A DNA stretch of 64,000 nucleotides from Emmonsiellopsis sp. PD_33 (GCA_032988165.1 JANTQF010000152.1:17195-81194); one strand, 5' to 3'. Positions 11,000 to 24,930 are shown, counted from the stretch's first letter. The notes: generated from the letters alone by a model not told the origin. Numbers and translations: made by a program.

Positions 11000-13900
11000 A
11001 TTAGCAGCCTCCCAGGCTGTGATAAGGTCCTTTGAATTTTCTAAATTATTCAATAGTTCTTATGTATTCTCTGAAGTGGGATATCCTTCCCATTTAACTA
11101 AGTACTTTGATTTATTGTTTTATTCTAGTTGTTTATTTAAAATATTCTCCACTATATACTTTAAATCTCCTTCAATTTCAATGCTATCAGGGCAAGATGG
11201 TTCTAATCCTACTCATTGTTGGTAAGGTTCCAAGAGAGACACATGAAAAATGGAGTGTATTCAATCAAAAGAATGAGGTAATTAAACTTGATAAGTCTAT
11301 CTGCTAATAATTTTGATAATTAGAAATAAATCAAGTTAATAATTATCTAGCTTTTTGCAAGGTCTAGTCATTTTAATGTTCTTTGCTAATAAAAGAACTT
11401 CATCTCTAATATTAAATGATATTAGCTTATATTTTTAATTATAATATGTTACTTGCTTATCAGTAGCATGTTGTAGGCTAGTTATCAACCTCTCATATAT
11501 TTCTATTAATATATTAAGTCTCTTTATAATATCTAGAACTTCTTGAGGTTTTTAATTGATAGTAGAGCTTGCCTCCCTCTTAGAGGTGTCATCTGCAACA
11601 TCTCAGAGTAAATCTAGATTAAATCCCATAAATGTGAAGAAAGGAGATACTTCCATTAAAGCTTGTTTAGCATTATTATATGTAAATTGTGCTGTTGAAA
11701 GATGCTACATCCAATTGTCTTAATAATAGGTATAATAAATTTAGAAATAGTGCTCAAGGATTTGATTTTGATGTTCTGTTTGACCATCAGTTTGAGGATG
11801 AAAAGCTGTACTTAAATTTTAGCATATATAAAGATGGTAGTAGAAAGCTGACTAAAAATAATTGGTAAATAAGAACCTACAGTCTGTTATTAATAATAAT
11901 GAAGGATCATATTTATAGATAATAGAATTTATGAAAAGTTCAGTAAGCTCTAATGCTTTAATAGTCTTCAAACAAGAGATATATTTAGCTATCTTAGTAA
12001 AATGGTCCACAATGATCAAGATACTATCATATTTTTAACCTTTAAATTGAGACTTAGGCAGGTCAATGATGAAATCCATTGATATTAATTTCCAGAAACA
12101 ATTAGAAATAGATAGAGCTGACAAGGCACTATATGAGTAGTATTTTAGCAATTTCACTCTTTTGTAGATATTGTATGTGTTAATAAACTTCAAAACATTC
12201 TGATGAATTTCCTTCTAATAATACTTCCTTTAAAGTAATTTTTTAGTTTTTACTATATCAAAATGACCTGCATGTGAATCATCATAATAGATTCATAGTA
12301 ACTCTTGTCTTAGAGCTCTACTAGTAGAAATAAAAATAAATTCATTAAATGTTAGAAGGTTATAATCTCCTATTAACCATCCTTTTAACTTAGCTGCTAG
12401 CTTTAAATCTTCAAGCCTGCTATTTGAATTCAACCTAGGTTCTTCACAACCTTTTAGCTCTTGAATTTGAGATACATAAAAGGTGTCCCTATCTTATACC
12501 TCCTTAATGAATTCTTGAAGCATCTTAGAGGGAAGTTTATAGCTTATTTCATCTAAAGTAACATCTGTTGCAGCCAGATGTGATACAAGACATTCTAGAC
12601 TATTAGTATCAGCTTTATCAAGCATTATTATCTCAGTCAGTTTAATATTACTAATTCAGCTGTCTGAAGTAGCCTCTGCAGCTCTGAATTAAAATCTATA
12701 ACTAGGTATAATTAAATCCCATGCAGCCAGTTTTTTCTGCAATGTAGGAAGTGCTTTATCAACATCTTTCTCCCACAGGATTATTTCATAGTTTAGCCAC
12801 TGCAAAGGCACATTAGCTGGGTTAAGCTGGCCAGGACAATAATGAATATAAAAATTATATTCAGATAATAACTCAGCCCATCTAGCCTGTCTTACAGATA
12901 GTTTCTTGGTGGTAAAGAAATAATGCAAATTTGCATGATCTGAAAGAACTTGAATAGGAAAATTACTACCCTACAGATAGTATTATCAAGTTTTGAATGA
13001 TTTAATAATTATAAGGAGTTCTTAATTATATATATTGTACTATTATTACATTAGATTTAATTTTCTTGAAAAGAAAGCTACTGAAGCCCAGTCTTGCCTA
13101 TAAGTTATAAGTGAATAGGAGCCTTCTCACCTACTAAACCTATTTTAATTTGGGTTTTCCATCAACTAGAATAATATTCTATAAATATTAAATTCAGAGG
13201 CATCTATCTCCAGTTGAACAGATTAATTGGGGTTAAAATAGTTAAGGAGTATTGCTTCTGTAAAGGCCTTTTTGATTGCAGCTAATACTGCCCTGACATC
13301 TTTAGTGAAATGAAATGGCCCAGGTTTCTTGCCTTTAATACTATCTTTAAGTAACTTAGTTATAGGAGCCATTATTTGAGAATAAGTATATATAAATTTC
13401 CAGTAAAAATTCATAAAACCTAGGAAAACTTGCACTTCTCAAAATGTATATAGTTCAGGCTATTTCAAGATGATAGCTATACAAACTTGATCCATATAGA
13501 CTCCATTAACACCCACTATAAACCCAAGAAATTCCACTTCCTGGGCAAAGAACATACACTTTGATTCCTTAGTAAAAAGACTATATTATCAGAGACATTC
13601 TAAGACCTATCAAATGTACTCCTCATGCTCTTCTTCAGTATCTGAAAAGATAAGAATATCATTAAGGTAGATAACACATGAGATATCAAGTAGGCCCCAA
13701 AGTACCTGATTGATATAAGTTTGAAATATAGCCAGAGCATTGTAGAGATCTAAGGGGAGAACTAGATATTCAAAATTATTATATTTTATTCAAAAAGTAG
13801 TCTTTTATTTATCATCCTTCTTTATCTGAATTTAATAATAAGCATCTCACAAATTAAGCTTTGAAAAATACTTTTTCCTGGATAATTAATCCATCATCTC

Positions 13901-15802
13901 ATCAATTAAAGGTAAAGAAGTACAATCTTTAATTGTTATCTTATTTAGACCTCTATAGTCTACATATAGATATAATCTATCATCCTTCTTAGGTACAAAT
14001 AGGATGGGAGCCCTTACAGGGCTTCAAGAGGATTAAATTCAATTTTATAATTACATGTCCTCAAGATATTTCTGAAGTGTTTCTAGCTCAATTACTAATA
14101 GATTATAAAGTGAACTGTACAGTAGTAACTCACCATTATGTAGGTTGATTTCATGAGTAACTCATCTAATATCAGCTAGCTTTAAAGCTTCTTTTTTGGA
14201 GAAAACATCTTGAAAATCTTGAAAAATCTTGATGATTTAAGGGTCTGCCATATTCAGAGAATTGATGTTAGGAATTAACCATGCCTAACTGTCTTTAGGA
14301 TTATTCACATCTACTAAAACATTACTAGATATGTAATAGATGCATGGTTCATCTTTAACTAATGCTATAAACTCAGAGGGATTCTTAATAGAAATCTGTA
14401 TATCAGTGAGTTGAAAATACCATGTTTAAGCAACCTAGTCAACTAATGGGTTATTAGTAAGTGTCCAAGGCATGCTCAAAATAATGTCCTTATACATCAT
14501 ATTAATAACTTCAAAAGATAGGTTTCCTCCTTGCAAAAAATCCTCTGAGTCAGTTATTTAGTAGATTATATCAATAAGGCTATAGTGATAGGAATAAGTT
14601 CTATTGGCAAACTATACTATATTATGAGTAGTAGATTTTGACACTTTCCAACCACATAACTCTGTAAAATTGACTGAAATACAGTCTACTTCCAAACTGG
14701 GGTTGAATAGACACCTAATTGAAAGTGTCCTAGTAAAAGTATCAAGTTGAATGATTATATATAACTAATAATCTTTTAACTTTCTTAAAGGTTCTAAGAG
14801 ATCAGATTAGTCAAAGGGATCTATGATTTCCATTCTAGATGAGAAGTCTAAGTGTAATTATTCCTAAGGATTATCTGATGTATTAATTACTGAGATTTTG
14901 ATAATATCCTTAGGATCCTTTTTCTTAGATCAACAATCAGAAGTATAGTGGCCTGGCTTGCCACAGTTATAGTAAAGGTTCTTATCCTTGTGTTTATCCT
15001 GTTCTTATTAAGAAAGGAGATTCTTTGAAGCAGATTGATTCTACTTCTTAAGGTCACTCCATTGATATTTGTAGCCTTCTTATTGAAGATTAGTATTCTG
15101 ATTCTTATTGAGATTAGACTGCTCACTAGTAGGTTATTTAGGGGTTCTAGTTTTCTTAAGTTAGGTTTGAAGATGAGAAGTGAGGTTAACTAGTTGAATC
15201 TGATCCATAGAAATCTCTTGGTAGTTGTTAATTATATTCTGAATAGAAAGGTGCAACTTAGCATAGAAAAGCTGTGTTTATAAAGTTTTGAGGTCAAGTT
15301 CAAGCTCATTCCAGTATTCATTAAAGGTGGCTTTAAAAGCATGAACAGTTTGACTCTCTTATTAGGTAAGGCTATAGAATTAAGTAGCAGCTATATAGCC
15401 TTAGTTTCAGTGGTCTTTAATTTGATTCATGAGGAATTCTTTGAACTGTTTCCAAGTGTACATAGTATCTGTATTATGAAGTTTATTTTTCTTGATACTC
15501 CAAGTAGTCCTAATAGTGCCATGTAGATGAGTAGTAGTATATAGGATACAAAACCTATCTTATTTAAAATGATTAGGAGTAAGTTCATATTTTCATTTAA
15601 AGAAATGAGTAAAGATTTGATATTTCATAATATTATTTCTATAATAAGGCTTAGGATCTCCAGTCTTGATTTCATGAGGTTTAGTTAAGAATAGACCTTC
15701 TTGATTCCAATTCAGTGATGTATCAGCTGAAGGAGTTTGATGATCTTCTGATAAGATAGATATATTATTAGAAAAGACATCAGATTCAGTATGAATATTC
15801 AT
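11000..15802 (-). pseudogene. Element B1 gag-pol remnant with chromodomain
   Basis: Minus strand. Gag begins at ATG 15802 (MNIHTESDVF). A zinc knuckle lies near 14930-14973 (NCGKPGHYTSDC), with the first Cys changed to Tyr. RT is present, but the catalytic box reads YLND instead of YLDD (13658-13669). Next come the RT thumb/RNase H start (FLGFMNFYWKFI, 13223-13435) and RNase H to integrase linker (12689-12928, with a RWAELLSEYNF segment). The integrase C-terminus has the Gypsy FHVSLLEPY signature near 11230. A chromodomain follows (KYIVENIL, then SKYLVKWEGYP, then LITAWE, about 11180-11010), thought to direct integration to marked chromatin. Many point stops and at least one frame change make it non-functional. 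Confidence 0.85.
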
Positions 15803-15873
15803 GGCCTATTAGTTTAAAGAGTTCAACATATTAATGAATGCTGATCTGAGGTAGACTGAGCAGCAATTTAAAT

Positions 15874-16333
15874 TATAAGTATGCTTCAATATCTAAATGA
15901 TAATACTACTATATTAGGAATAGAGATAGTACTGTATCAGTTGATGCTCAGAAGGAATGAGGAGTCAATAAGTAAATTAGATTATTTAGAGCTTAGAGAG
16001 GTAGAGTTCATTAATAAGAGCTTTATTAGACTAGAGGAGGTAGATATCTTAATATCATAAAAGAGAGAATATGTAGGTAAATAGGTGAGAAAATTTTCAA
16101 ACATTAAATAGATTGATAAATGAATCACTGATCTCCAGCAAGTCTGAGAGGTCAGTAGCTATCTATATGGAGCTCTCTAGAGCTACTGAATCTATCTATG
16201 ATACTGTGCTCCAGTCAGGCCCAGGCAGAACTCTATGATGAGATATATGATAATATATATAATGAAGTTTAATGAGGTGATTGCAGGACATCTAGCCAGT
16301 AGAATAACATATTACTGGTGTGAGAGTATAATA
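15874..16333 (-). repeat. Element B1 LTR (5' LTR in element sense)
   Basis: 460 bp, the partner of 8635-9094. The right end is fixed by the following GTAAC duplication (16334-16338). Confidence 0.9.
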
Positions 16334-16338
16334 GTAAC

Positions 16339-17671
16339 TCACTAGTTAAGTAGGTAGTATATAAGATTCTGATCTAGTAAATCTTTCATGAAGAAAAGAG
16401 AATGTCAGTAAAGACATCTAAATATCTAAGATTTATAGTGGTTAGAAAGTAATTGACTCTTATTAAGAGAAGATAGTAAGGCATCTTAAATGAGGCATTA
16501 GAAGGAAAAATAAGAGTAGTCACTACACAGAAGGAATAGCTGAACTAATAATATTATAATAGCTACTCCTATAATGCACTGGCAAAGCACATACTTCTTA
16601 ATGAGAAATCTAATAAGTGATTCTATTAGAGGGTAAAGTATGAAGTAGATCAAGAGATTATCACACTTTATATTATAAATGAAATGAAGACTACAAAAGA
16701 AGTTAAAATACTAGAGATAGCTGAATAATTCTATAATAAGCTCTTCTCAGAGAAATATTATAATTAGAAGGCTATGAACTATCTACTTCAGCATTTAACA
16801 GTAAGAGTAATAATAGAGCAAGTAGAGTCTTTAATATAAGTAATCTCAGAAGAAAAGGTACTCTTCTTGATAAAATAGGTAGCTCTGAGAAGGTCATCTA
16901 AAGAGGATGGCCTCTTAAATGAGTTCTACAAAGTAATGCTGATGCACTGTCAAGTAGTAAGTATAACCTCAAGAATTACTAAAGTACTGAGGACTGTATT
17001 TAATTAAATCCTAATGAAGGGCTGGGTACTAAATGAATGAAATATAAAGATAATCTCTATTATATTTAAAAATAAAGGAGACCTCTGAGACCTAAAGTTT
17101 TACAGGCTTATAACTCTAATAGGGGTTAACTACAAGATCCTCACATTCATACTGATGGTAAGATTAATAGCTGTATTAGATAGAGTATTAGAACTCTATC
17201 AGACTACCTTCTTATTTGAAAGGATAATTAATGATAATATAAGAACAGTGCAGATGTGCCTAGCTTGTGCTAGATAGACTTAGAAATCTCTAGCACTACT
17301 ATTTCTGAATCAGAAAAAAGTCTATAATCAAGTCAGTTATAACTTCTTCTGAAAGATGATGAGACATATAGGTCTACCAGAATAATTTATTAAGATAATA
17401 TAAGTTCTATATGTAAACTTTTTGCCAAACTATATATTAATGACTATCTAAGAGAGAAGGTCCTAATATAAAGTAGAGTATGCTAGAATGATCCTCTAAG
17501 CTATTTACTCTTCATATTAGTAATAGAGACTCTAGTGTATTGTCTGTAAGACTTAGAAATTAAGGGTGTAAAGGCTGAACATTGTAAGCTAATGAGTATG
17601 ATATATACTAATAATACAGTGATTATCCTTAAGAACTAGATTGAGGTAGACCACACAGCTAAGATACTATA
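16339..17671 (+). pseudogene. Tad-like LINE ORF2, reverse transcriptase part
   Basis: Continuation of the LINE interrupted by B1. The frame gives LINE RT blocks: FKNKGDL-DLKFYRLITL at about 17080-17120, ILTFILMVRLIAVLDRVL, FERIINDNIRTVQ at about 17220, and FLNQKKVYNQVS at about 17300, where the catalytic Asp of the usual FLDQEKAYD block is Asn. The second catalytic box reads YTNN (17604-17615) where LINEs have YADD, so all three catalytic Asp codons have changed to Asn. The ORF is cut at 17671 by element E and resumes in the same frame at 55021. Confidence 0.85.
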
Positions 17672-17821
17672 TACTACACACACAGCATTGCTTTTATAGC
17701 ATGTAGTAGCTTAGTCAGCCCTGATGGCCTCAGTGACATATAGATGTCATGGAGCCTCCACACTCTGAAGAGAATCAAGCCTTTTTCTACAAATCTTATT
17801 ATGCACTGTGTTTTTATTACA
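17672..17821 (+). repeat. Element E 5' LTR
   Basis: 150 bp, TACTACACACACA...TTATTACA (TGCTACAC in the 3' copy). Just inside, 17824-17836 (TAGTAGCATGTCT) is a primer-binding-site candidate that matches 12 of 13 bases of the one in element A (30062-30074). Confidence 0.9.
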
Positions 17822-18936
17822 ATTAGTAGCATGTCTCTAAGTTTGATGGGTTAACTGAAGAGCTATGATCCCTATCTGTGAGTTTTTACTGGGCTAACCC
17901 CCTTCACTGATGATAGACTACTGGGATGTCTGTGAAACTAACTATTGAAGTCATCTACTCTACCCACTAATTAACTACTTACATTGCTGATAAAGGCACT
18001 TATGTTTCCCTCATCAGCATGCAAGTTGAGCTAATAGCTGAGTACATCACTGCAAATATGGATTGTTCAGAGCCTCTGCCCAAGTTAAATACTCTACTAG
18101 GAGATTGAGCTAGAATGCAGAGCTTCAGTGTTGCAGCTACAGGGAAGAGTTTGACTACAGGACAGCTAGAATATTCAGTAGACTAGGCAATAGACAAAGC
18201 AGCTTTCAGAAGTGATGTTAAATGATTTACAAGAGATGTAAAATACCTGCTAAAAGACTCAAGCTATAAAGCCTACATTGAATCTTATGTGCCTTAGATG
18301 CCTACATCCAACTCTACTAGATCCTCCAAAATTCTCTTGATTCTGCCATTAACTGAAGAAACAATAATAAACAGACAGGCCAGGCAGGAATCTTCAGCTG
18401 ACATGAAAGCTGCAGAGGAAGAACTAGAAAGAATTATATTGAGATGAGTAGTGAATATATCATATCTGTCTGATGTCTATTCTCTGATGATCTAACATCT
18501 GAGGCTAACTACTCAATTAAGTAGTAGACTGTCTTGACTGCTGACAGAAGATGCTAGGTTATCTACAGCTACTATTACTAACTTAAAGTAATCAAAATAA
18601 ATTGAAAATCCCCTCATTTCTCTCCCATCTTCTTCTTTCTTTTCTAATTGCACTGTCATGACTTCAGCCACAATTGACTTGACCAGTAATGATAAAGATG
18701 GCATGGAGAATCCATAATGTTAGTGTCCTGAGTCAACTACATCATCTATAATGACAAGATTTTTAGATCACTTACATAGCTGAACACAGCCACCTCAGTA
18801 GTTCAGCTTGCAAGCACTACAACAGCCTAATAATCTATTAGCTAACAGACATATCCACTGGTCAGACCAGCTCAGCATAGTATACCCCTCATGTAGGTGT
18901 TTAGTCAATTTCATCCTATCAACTTGCCCTACAATC
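17822..18936 (+). other. Element E leader region
   Basis: About 1.1 kb between the 5' LTR and the gag ATG. Parts read coding-like (for example ADMKAAEEELERIILR near 18395-18450), but I cannot tie them to a family. It may include an upstream ORF or an N-terminal gag extension. Confidence 0.4.
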
Positions 18937-21900
18937 ATGGCAAATAAAAGTGCTGCCACACCCACTAATAGCACTGTTACTACAGATGTGGCTACTTCTG
19001 GAGTAGCTAACAATAATGGACTCTCTGCCAGGCAGATGCACACTATTACCTAAATGATCAAAAAGACTCTACATGAGCTAGATATTAGTAGTTAAAGTAA
19101 TAGCTACCAACTGACTCTGGATTCTAACAGCTGCTAGCTTACTCCAGACTCTAACCCACTGGAAACACTGGTTTGTGACCCTAGTCTGGCAGTAATACAC
19201 TAGAGTCAGAACACTGAAGGAAGCTCCACTGACTACACCTCATACACAGGGAATGCCTCATGGAAGATTACTGATATTAGTATATTCTGACCAGACTCCA
19301 TGGGCACAAATAATATATGGGATAAGAACAGTAAGACATACTATTATAATGTATTTAGCTTCATAGCCTAAGTATAAATAGCAGCATAATCTCAGAATGC
19401 TACTATTATAAAACAGAACCTACTAATCTGTTTCTGTAGAGCTGCTAATACCTGGTAGATTTTAGAAATTAGTGATATTACCTGCTATAACCTGCTAAAT
19501 CACCCAGATGGTGCAACCCAGATATGTAAAGTGCTGAAGACATATTTCTGCATGCTCCCAAATAAGTCTCTAGTAAAATTTGAGAAAATGTTTTACACCA
19601 TACAGAACATGAGGAATGAAAAGTCTGTAGCTACTTTTACTATAAAATTAGTACATGTTATAAAGCATTGTGGGCATTCTGACAATGAGGACATCCTTAT
19701 GCTCCACATTTAGAAGTACCTTAATCTACCCTTATGTCTCATGATTGATGAACCTGACCCTGGAACTACTATTAAGAAGTTTGTTGCTCAGCTGATGAAG
19801 AAGTCAGCCAACTAGGAGGATAAATACTAACTATAGTATTATGAGTATAGTAATTACCCAAGAAATATACAACCTTATTATGGCTATCAGTTAAGAACCC
19901 AGGATGGCCCAGATGATTACTAGAAGAACAATGCTTACAATTAACAGGATAATCACATGGATGATGGAAATCCCAACTGTGAACTACTAAGTACATCATG
20001 ATAGCTTTATGACCAGAACTGCAAGTATGAAGGAGATTATAGTAATAATAACTATTAAAATAATAATCATAATAATAATTATAATAATAATTATTAGCCT
20101 TGTTATAGAAACTCTGCACCCCTGCATCAGTATGATAACCATTAATATGAGGATTGTTATAAAGAAGTGAGAGTCAACTAGACAAATAGAATGAAAGATG
20201 AAGATGACTGTGATGCTCAGCATGATGACTAGTATGATAGCTATTAAGATAATAATTATAATGATAGACATCCTAATGAAGCTGAAAGATACCTAGGCTT
20301 TAATAATGAATATAATGTATATAACTGTTATAATTATAATGTCATCTTTATCTTGAACAATTAATTGTATGATCATGTTACTGAATACTACAGTAAAGAT
20401 GATGAGTTAGTAGTCTGACATGTTAATACTTCTCTACCTATTATGTTATTAAAATATCTATAGATGTACTCACTAGATAGCCTCTCATTCTGCTTCTGGC
20501 ACTATGTGATAGCAAAGGTGTTTGTGGAGAAATCAGACAAGGCAGATGATGTATGTCTAGATTTAGATTGCATTATGACTCTGATAGACAGAGAATAGCT
20601 TCTGAGTCAAGATCTAAATGTCAAGATAGTCCAGTCAAAGCTAGTTATAGTTTGAGAAATTAGTAAAGGTTCTGTGTCATCAGAGATAGTTATCATTCCT
20701 TTACATCTACCTGTAATGCTTCCAGATGGAAAGTCTGTCATCACACATCTATTTATTGAGGCACACATTGTTGATAACCTACAGGCTAAACTATTATTAA
20801 GAGTGGATAATCTTGGGCTAGAAGGGATCATCTTGAACTTCCCTAATAAGGTTGCATGGCTTATGAGATGCTGAGAAGCTATAGTTAAGCTCACATTAGC
20901 TTTAAAGCTAAACTATTAGGATTACTGTTCATTGTACACAGCTACTAGAGTAATTATGCTGCTAAGAGCAAAAGTAAAGATTTCAATTCATGTTTGTGGT
21001 AAGGAGACCCTGCTAGATGATAGGGATTACCTATTTGAGCTATTAAACACATAACTCATGTTCCATGTCTATGTACTTGACCACACACTACCATTCATGT
21101 AAGTGAGGAATGACACAAATAAACTAGTAAAGCTAGCAAGGCATATAAAGCTGGGATCCCTGTAAGAGCTGGAATTCATAAATGAATATCATGTCACAAA
21201 TGAGGCTGTAACACTAGTGACCACAGAATCTCCACAAAGGAACAGTTAACTAAAGGTTATTTAAAATGGGCAAAATGAGATTACTCTACCTAATGGCATT
21301 ATAATATATTATGAGGATGGAGAGACACAGAGAATATTCACAGACCTGATTATGAAATTTAAAGATATATTTATAGATTATAGTGGATTTATAGATATTC
21401 CACAGGATGAATAGATGCATGTCTCTCTCAAGAAGAACATGATACTACCTAAGACAGTGAAAATATATTCAGTAGGTTCAGAGAACTATAAGTGCATAGA
21501 TAACACATTCAATAAGCTATACATACAAGAAAGAATGAGCTGAGTAAGGACATATACCTACTTAGCTTACCTAGTTTTTATAGTTTAATGAACAATATAC
21601 TATGAAGGAAAGCCTGTGAGAAAGAGATGAGTTATAATTGACCTGCACACACTTAATAAAGTAACTGAACTGGATGTCTACCTTATCCTGCTACAATTAG
21701 ACATCCTCCACAGCTTGAAAGGAGCTAAGTTTATAATGGTTGAAGATGTCATGAGTTTTTTCTATCATTAGTAGTTGCATCCAGAGGACTGAACCAAGAT
21801 GACAGTAGTAATGCACTGAGGATAGAAGATATTTAATGTTGCTATAATGAGGTATATAAACTTGATACCTTACATGCAGTGGTAGATTGATAGATGCCTT

Positions 21901-23029
21901 GCAGACCTGAAAGAATTCATGTGTGTATATATTGATGACTTAGTTGTGCATTTAGAGACATGGAATTACTATATTATTTACCTGTGTAAACTCTTCTAAC
22001 ATCTGCACAAACTCAGCATCATCCTTAACCTGAAAAAGACCTATGTTGGATTTCTCTCAGTGTGTCTCCTAGGCTAATATATCTTCAGACTAGGCTTATC
22101 CATTGATAAAGAGAAGTTGAAAGCTCTGGTGGACATTGAATTCCCAGTGAAATTAATACATTTAGAGAAATATCTGGGCCTGATGAGCTAACTATGCTAG
22201 TATGTCCCCTGATATACTCATCACACTGATTCACTACAGAAGAGGAAGATAGAGTTGCTGAAGAAAGAATTATTAAAGAGTACTAAATGCAACACTTACA
22301 TAGCCATGATAAGAGTAAATAGAACTTCCAAGGAGATAGTGGTATTCAAGAACATCTAAAATATCTTTAGAACCCAATTCTTTCTTGTACATGCAGACTA
22401 CCTGTATATGCTGTTCATGAATGTTGATGTATCTATAGAATGGGGCTATAATATCATGCTATTTCATGTTAAGGACTCATAGCTGGTACTGAAGACAAGG
22501 GACTACACAGTACCTCCACTATAAGGACTAGTTGAGTTAATTTTATTTCTCAGTAAAATGTTGACCTCAGCAGAACAGTGCTACTAGCCCATGGAACTAG
22601 AGATTGCCTGTCTTATATGAGCTATATATAAGGTATGTCACCTTATGAAAGTGTCTACCAGCATGACTGTCATATATATAGACCATGAACTCATACTGGG
22701 CATTATTAAGGTAACCCACCTCAAAATGACAGCAATGGACTGATAGAATCTATAGTTGGTCTAGATGGAAGCTTATCTGTAATAATTCTGGATCAAGATA
22801 ATCCATAAATTAGGATGCCTTCACCTTGTACTAGATGTATTATCTTAGCTATCAAGTAGGAATGTAATACCTATAGAAGAATCACTAGAGGAAATACAGG
22901 ATGCCTACCTTACTCATATTAGCTAAGATAATGAGACATCTGACTGCTACTACACAGAAACTCTTATATAAATGTCCAAGGAATTCTACAAGAGACTTAA
23001 GAAGGGATATGAAGAGGATGCTAAGCTTG
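18937..23029 (+). pseudogene. Element E gag-pol, 5' part (gag, protease, RT, RNase H)
   Basis: Gag starts at ATG 18937 (MANKSAATPTNS). The region around 19500-19760 reads as a Gypsy capsid (FTIKLVHVIKHCG). It is followed by an Asn/Tyr/Asp-rich stretch at about 19800-20350. A protease-like segment lies near 20674-20874 in the same frame. RT follows (for example GAKFIMVEDV near 21720) with an intact YIDD box at 21928-21939 (VYIDDLVV). RNase H and the linker run to about 22900. Gag, protease and RT all lie in one frame, so the ancestor was probably a single gag-pol ORF. There are many point stops. The ORF is broken at 23029 by B2 (TSD GCTTG) before the integrase zinc-binding domain. Confidence 0.85.
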
Positions 23030-23489
23030 TGTAAGTATGCTTTAATATCTAAATGATGACACTACTATATTAGGAATAGAGACAGCACTGTATCAGTTGA
23101 TGCTCAGAAGGGATGAGGAGCTAATAAGTAGGTTAGACTATTCAGAGCTTAGAGAGGTAGAGTTCATCAACAAGAGCTTTACTAGACTAGAGGAGGTAGA
23201 TATCTTAATATCATAAAGGGGGGAATATATAGGCAAATAGGTAAGAGGATTTCCAAATGTTAGATAAATTGATAAATAAATTACTGACCTTCAGCAAGTC
23301 TGGGAGGTTAGTGACTATCTATATGGAGCTCCCCAGAGCTGCTAGATCTATCTATGATGCTGTGCTCTAGCCAGGCCCAGGCAGAACTCTATAATGAGAT
23401 ATATGATAATATATATGATAAAGTTTGATGAGGTAGTTGCAGGACATCCAGCCAGCAGAATAACATATCATCAGTGCAAGGATATAATA
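23030..23489 (-). repeat. Element B2 LTR (3' LTR in element sense)
   Basis: 460 bp, TGTAAGTATGC...GATATAATA. The adjacent polypurine tract reads AAGAGGAGGCAAT on the minus strand (about 23490-23503). Confidence 0.9.
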
Positions 23490-23934
23490 ATTGCCTCCTC
23501 TTAAAAGGGTTTAGTTCCTAAATCCTAGTCATGTGAGAAATAGGGGGGCAACAGGGGGGTTAGAGTGTTGCAAGGTGAATATTGAATTCACATAAGGTTA
23601 TCACAGTGATAAGGGGTAGGCAAGGCAGAGAGATATAAATAAATGTTCTTCACACACAAAAAACTTCCTCTCAGCAATCATCTCACAACACACTCTGGTA
23701 AGTTCAAAATCCATGTTAAAAACATCAGAATGAGTGTGAAAATAAGAGAAAAACACACTATAAAGGACAGAGTAAAGACTAATAGAGAAAATAGATTAAA
23801 ATAGCTATATTCACATTCATTTATGCCTCCAATATCAAATACAAGTTTAAGAGACTCTGTTGGCCCCCCTCACCCATTATCACCAGTAAGTCTGATATAA
23901 TACTAGAAGAGAGAGATAGAATCTAATACAAATA

Positions 23935-24930
23935 GTGCCTTCATTTATTATTATTTCCACAAATAGGGCCTCCAATTCCAATTCAGAGCCTGTGCATGCT
24001 GCAGAGTCACTAAAATAACTCTAGTACTATTAGAGAGAGGGCATTGAGAAGAAGAAGAAAAACCTTGAAGATAGTATCTGGAAAGTCCTAGAATCTGACA
24101 ACTTTAATATAAGTGCTATAGATGTAAATCAGTAGCAACAAGTAGCTAATTAGTTTTCTAGTTGGGTGATAATCTGTCATCTGGGCCTAGTACTGATAAT
24201 TCTGTCAGTGGCTTCCTGTATTCTTCTCTGTCAGAAGATCATGAGGATGAAGCCCTCTAAATGGAGAGTTATCTCAAGTAGTCAGTAGAGGTGGAAGGCT
24301 CTTTAGAGTTAGAGAATAAGAAAGAGGAGGAGAATGAAAATAAAGATGAGGATGAGAAGGTTAATTAGTATGAGCTAAATTCCTCTTTAGAGTCTTCTAA
24401 ATCCTCTGAATTCAAATCTGACCCCTCTGAGGAGTCAGAAGCTGATGCTTCTGAGAGGTATTATACAGGTCAAGCCTCCTGCCTGCACTGTGCTAAGCTT
24501 TTCCATAATGGCCAGGGGGTGGTGTATGTTAAGTGATCACAGTATAATAATTGTGAGTACTGTCATAAGAATAACATATGCTACCATCCTGTAAGTACTA
24601 TCTCCTGCCTATTCAGTTACAACATGGTTTCTAATAAAACTATAGGTGCCAGTAAAATTTCATGGAAAGCTGTAAAAGATATAGAAACTGACAGATCTCA
24701 GCTGTGTAGATCATAACATTTAGAAGTATTTAAAGGCCTTCTATCATCAGTTCATCTTCAATGTAGAAATCTACATTAGAAAGGGGGTATCTGCTGAAGA
24801 GCAGGCTGCCTTCACACCTATTTTAGTGGGTTTAGAGTGTGCTGCCCTGCTGCACTAGATTGCAAAGGAGTTGGAGGAGCAGAAGAAGGAGCTTCAGGAG
24901 ATAAAGAGGCTGCTGAAGTAATTAGTAAGT
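23935..24930 (+). pseudogene. Antisense accessory gene of element B (copy 2): acidic, CX2C...CX2CX5C, coiled coil
   Basis: Plus strand, opposite to gag-pol, between the chromodomain end and the 3' LTR. The N-terminal part is Lys/Glu-rich and helical (IEKKKKNLEDSIWKVLE, about 24045-24095). A frame change or intron follows at about 24165-24235, then an acidic Ser/Glu stretch (about 24290-24460). Next comes a zinc-finger-like motif: CLHC (24480-24491), about 20 residues, then CEYCHKNNIC (24552-24581). The C-terminus (ELEEQKKELQEIKRLLK, 24866-24916) looks like a coiled coil. Internal stops are mainly CGA-to-TGA or CAG-to-TAG type. The same plan occurs in B1, so it belongs to the element. The function is unknown; a nucleic-acid- or protein-binding role would be inference from the Cys pairs. 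Confidence 0.65.

Larger units (their letters stand above)
8635..16333 (-). mobile_element. Element B copy 1: full-length Ty3/Gypsy chromovirus inserted in the LINE
   Basis: A 7699-bp LTR retrotransposon in minus orientation. Its two LTRs are both exactly 460 bp (8635-9094 and 15874-16333), and it is flanked by a perfect 5-bp target duplication, GTAAC (8630-8634 and 16334-16338). In element sense the order is 5' LTR (right), gag with zinc knuckle, protease, RT, RNase H, integrase, chromodomain, then an antisense accessory gene, a polypurine tract (minus-strand reading of 9095-9112, AAAAGGAGGCAAT) and the 3' LTR (left). All coding parts are broken by C/T or G/A changes. The LINE reads across the empty site. 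Confidence 0.95.

Noticed and set aside
19772..20271. Tyr/Asn- and Ile-rich minus-strand frames
   Set aside because: Shadows of the Asn/Tyr/Asp-rich stretch of element E gag.
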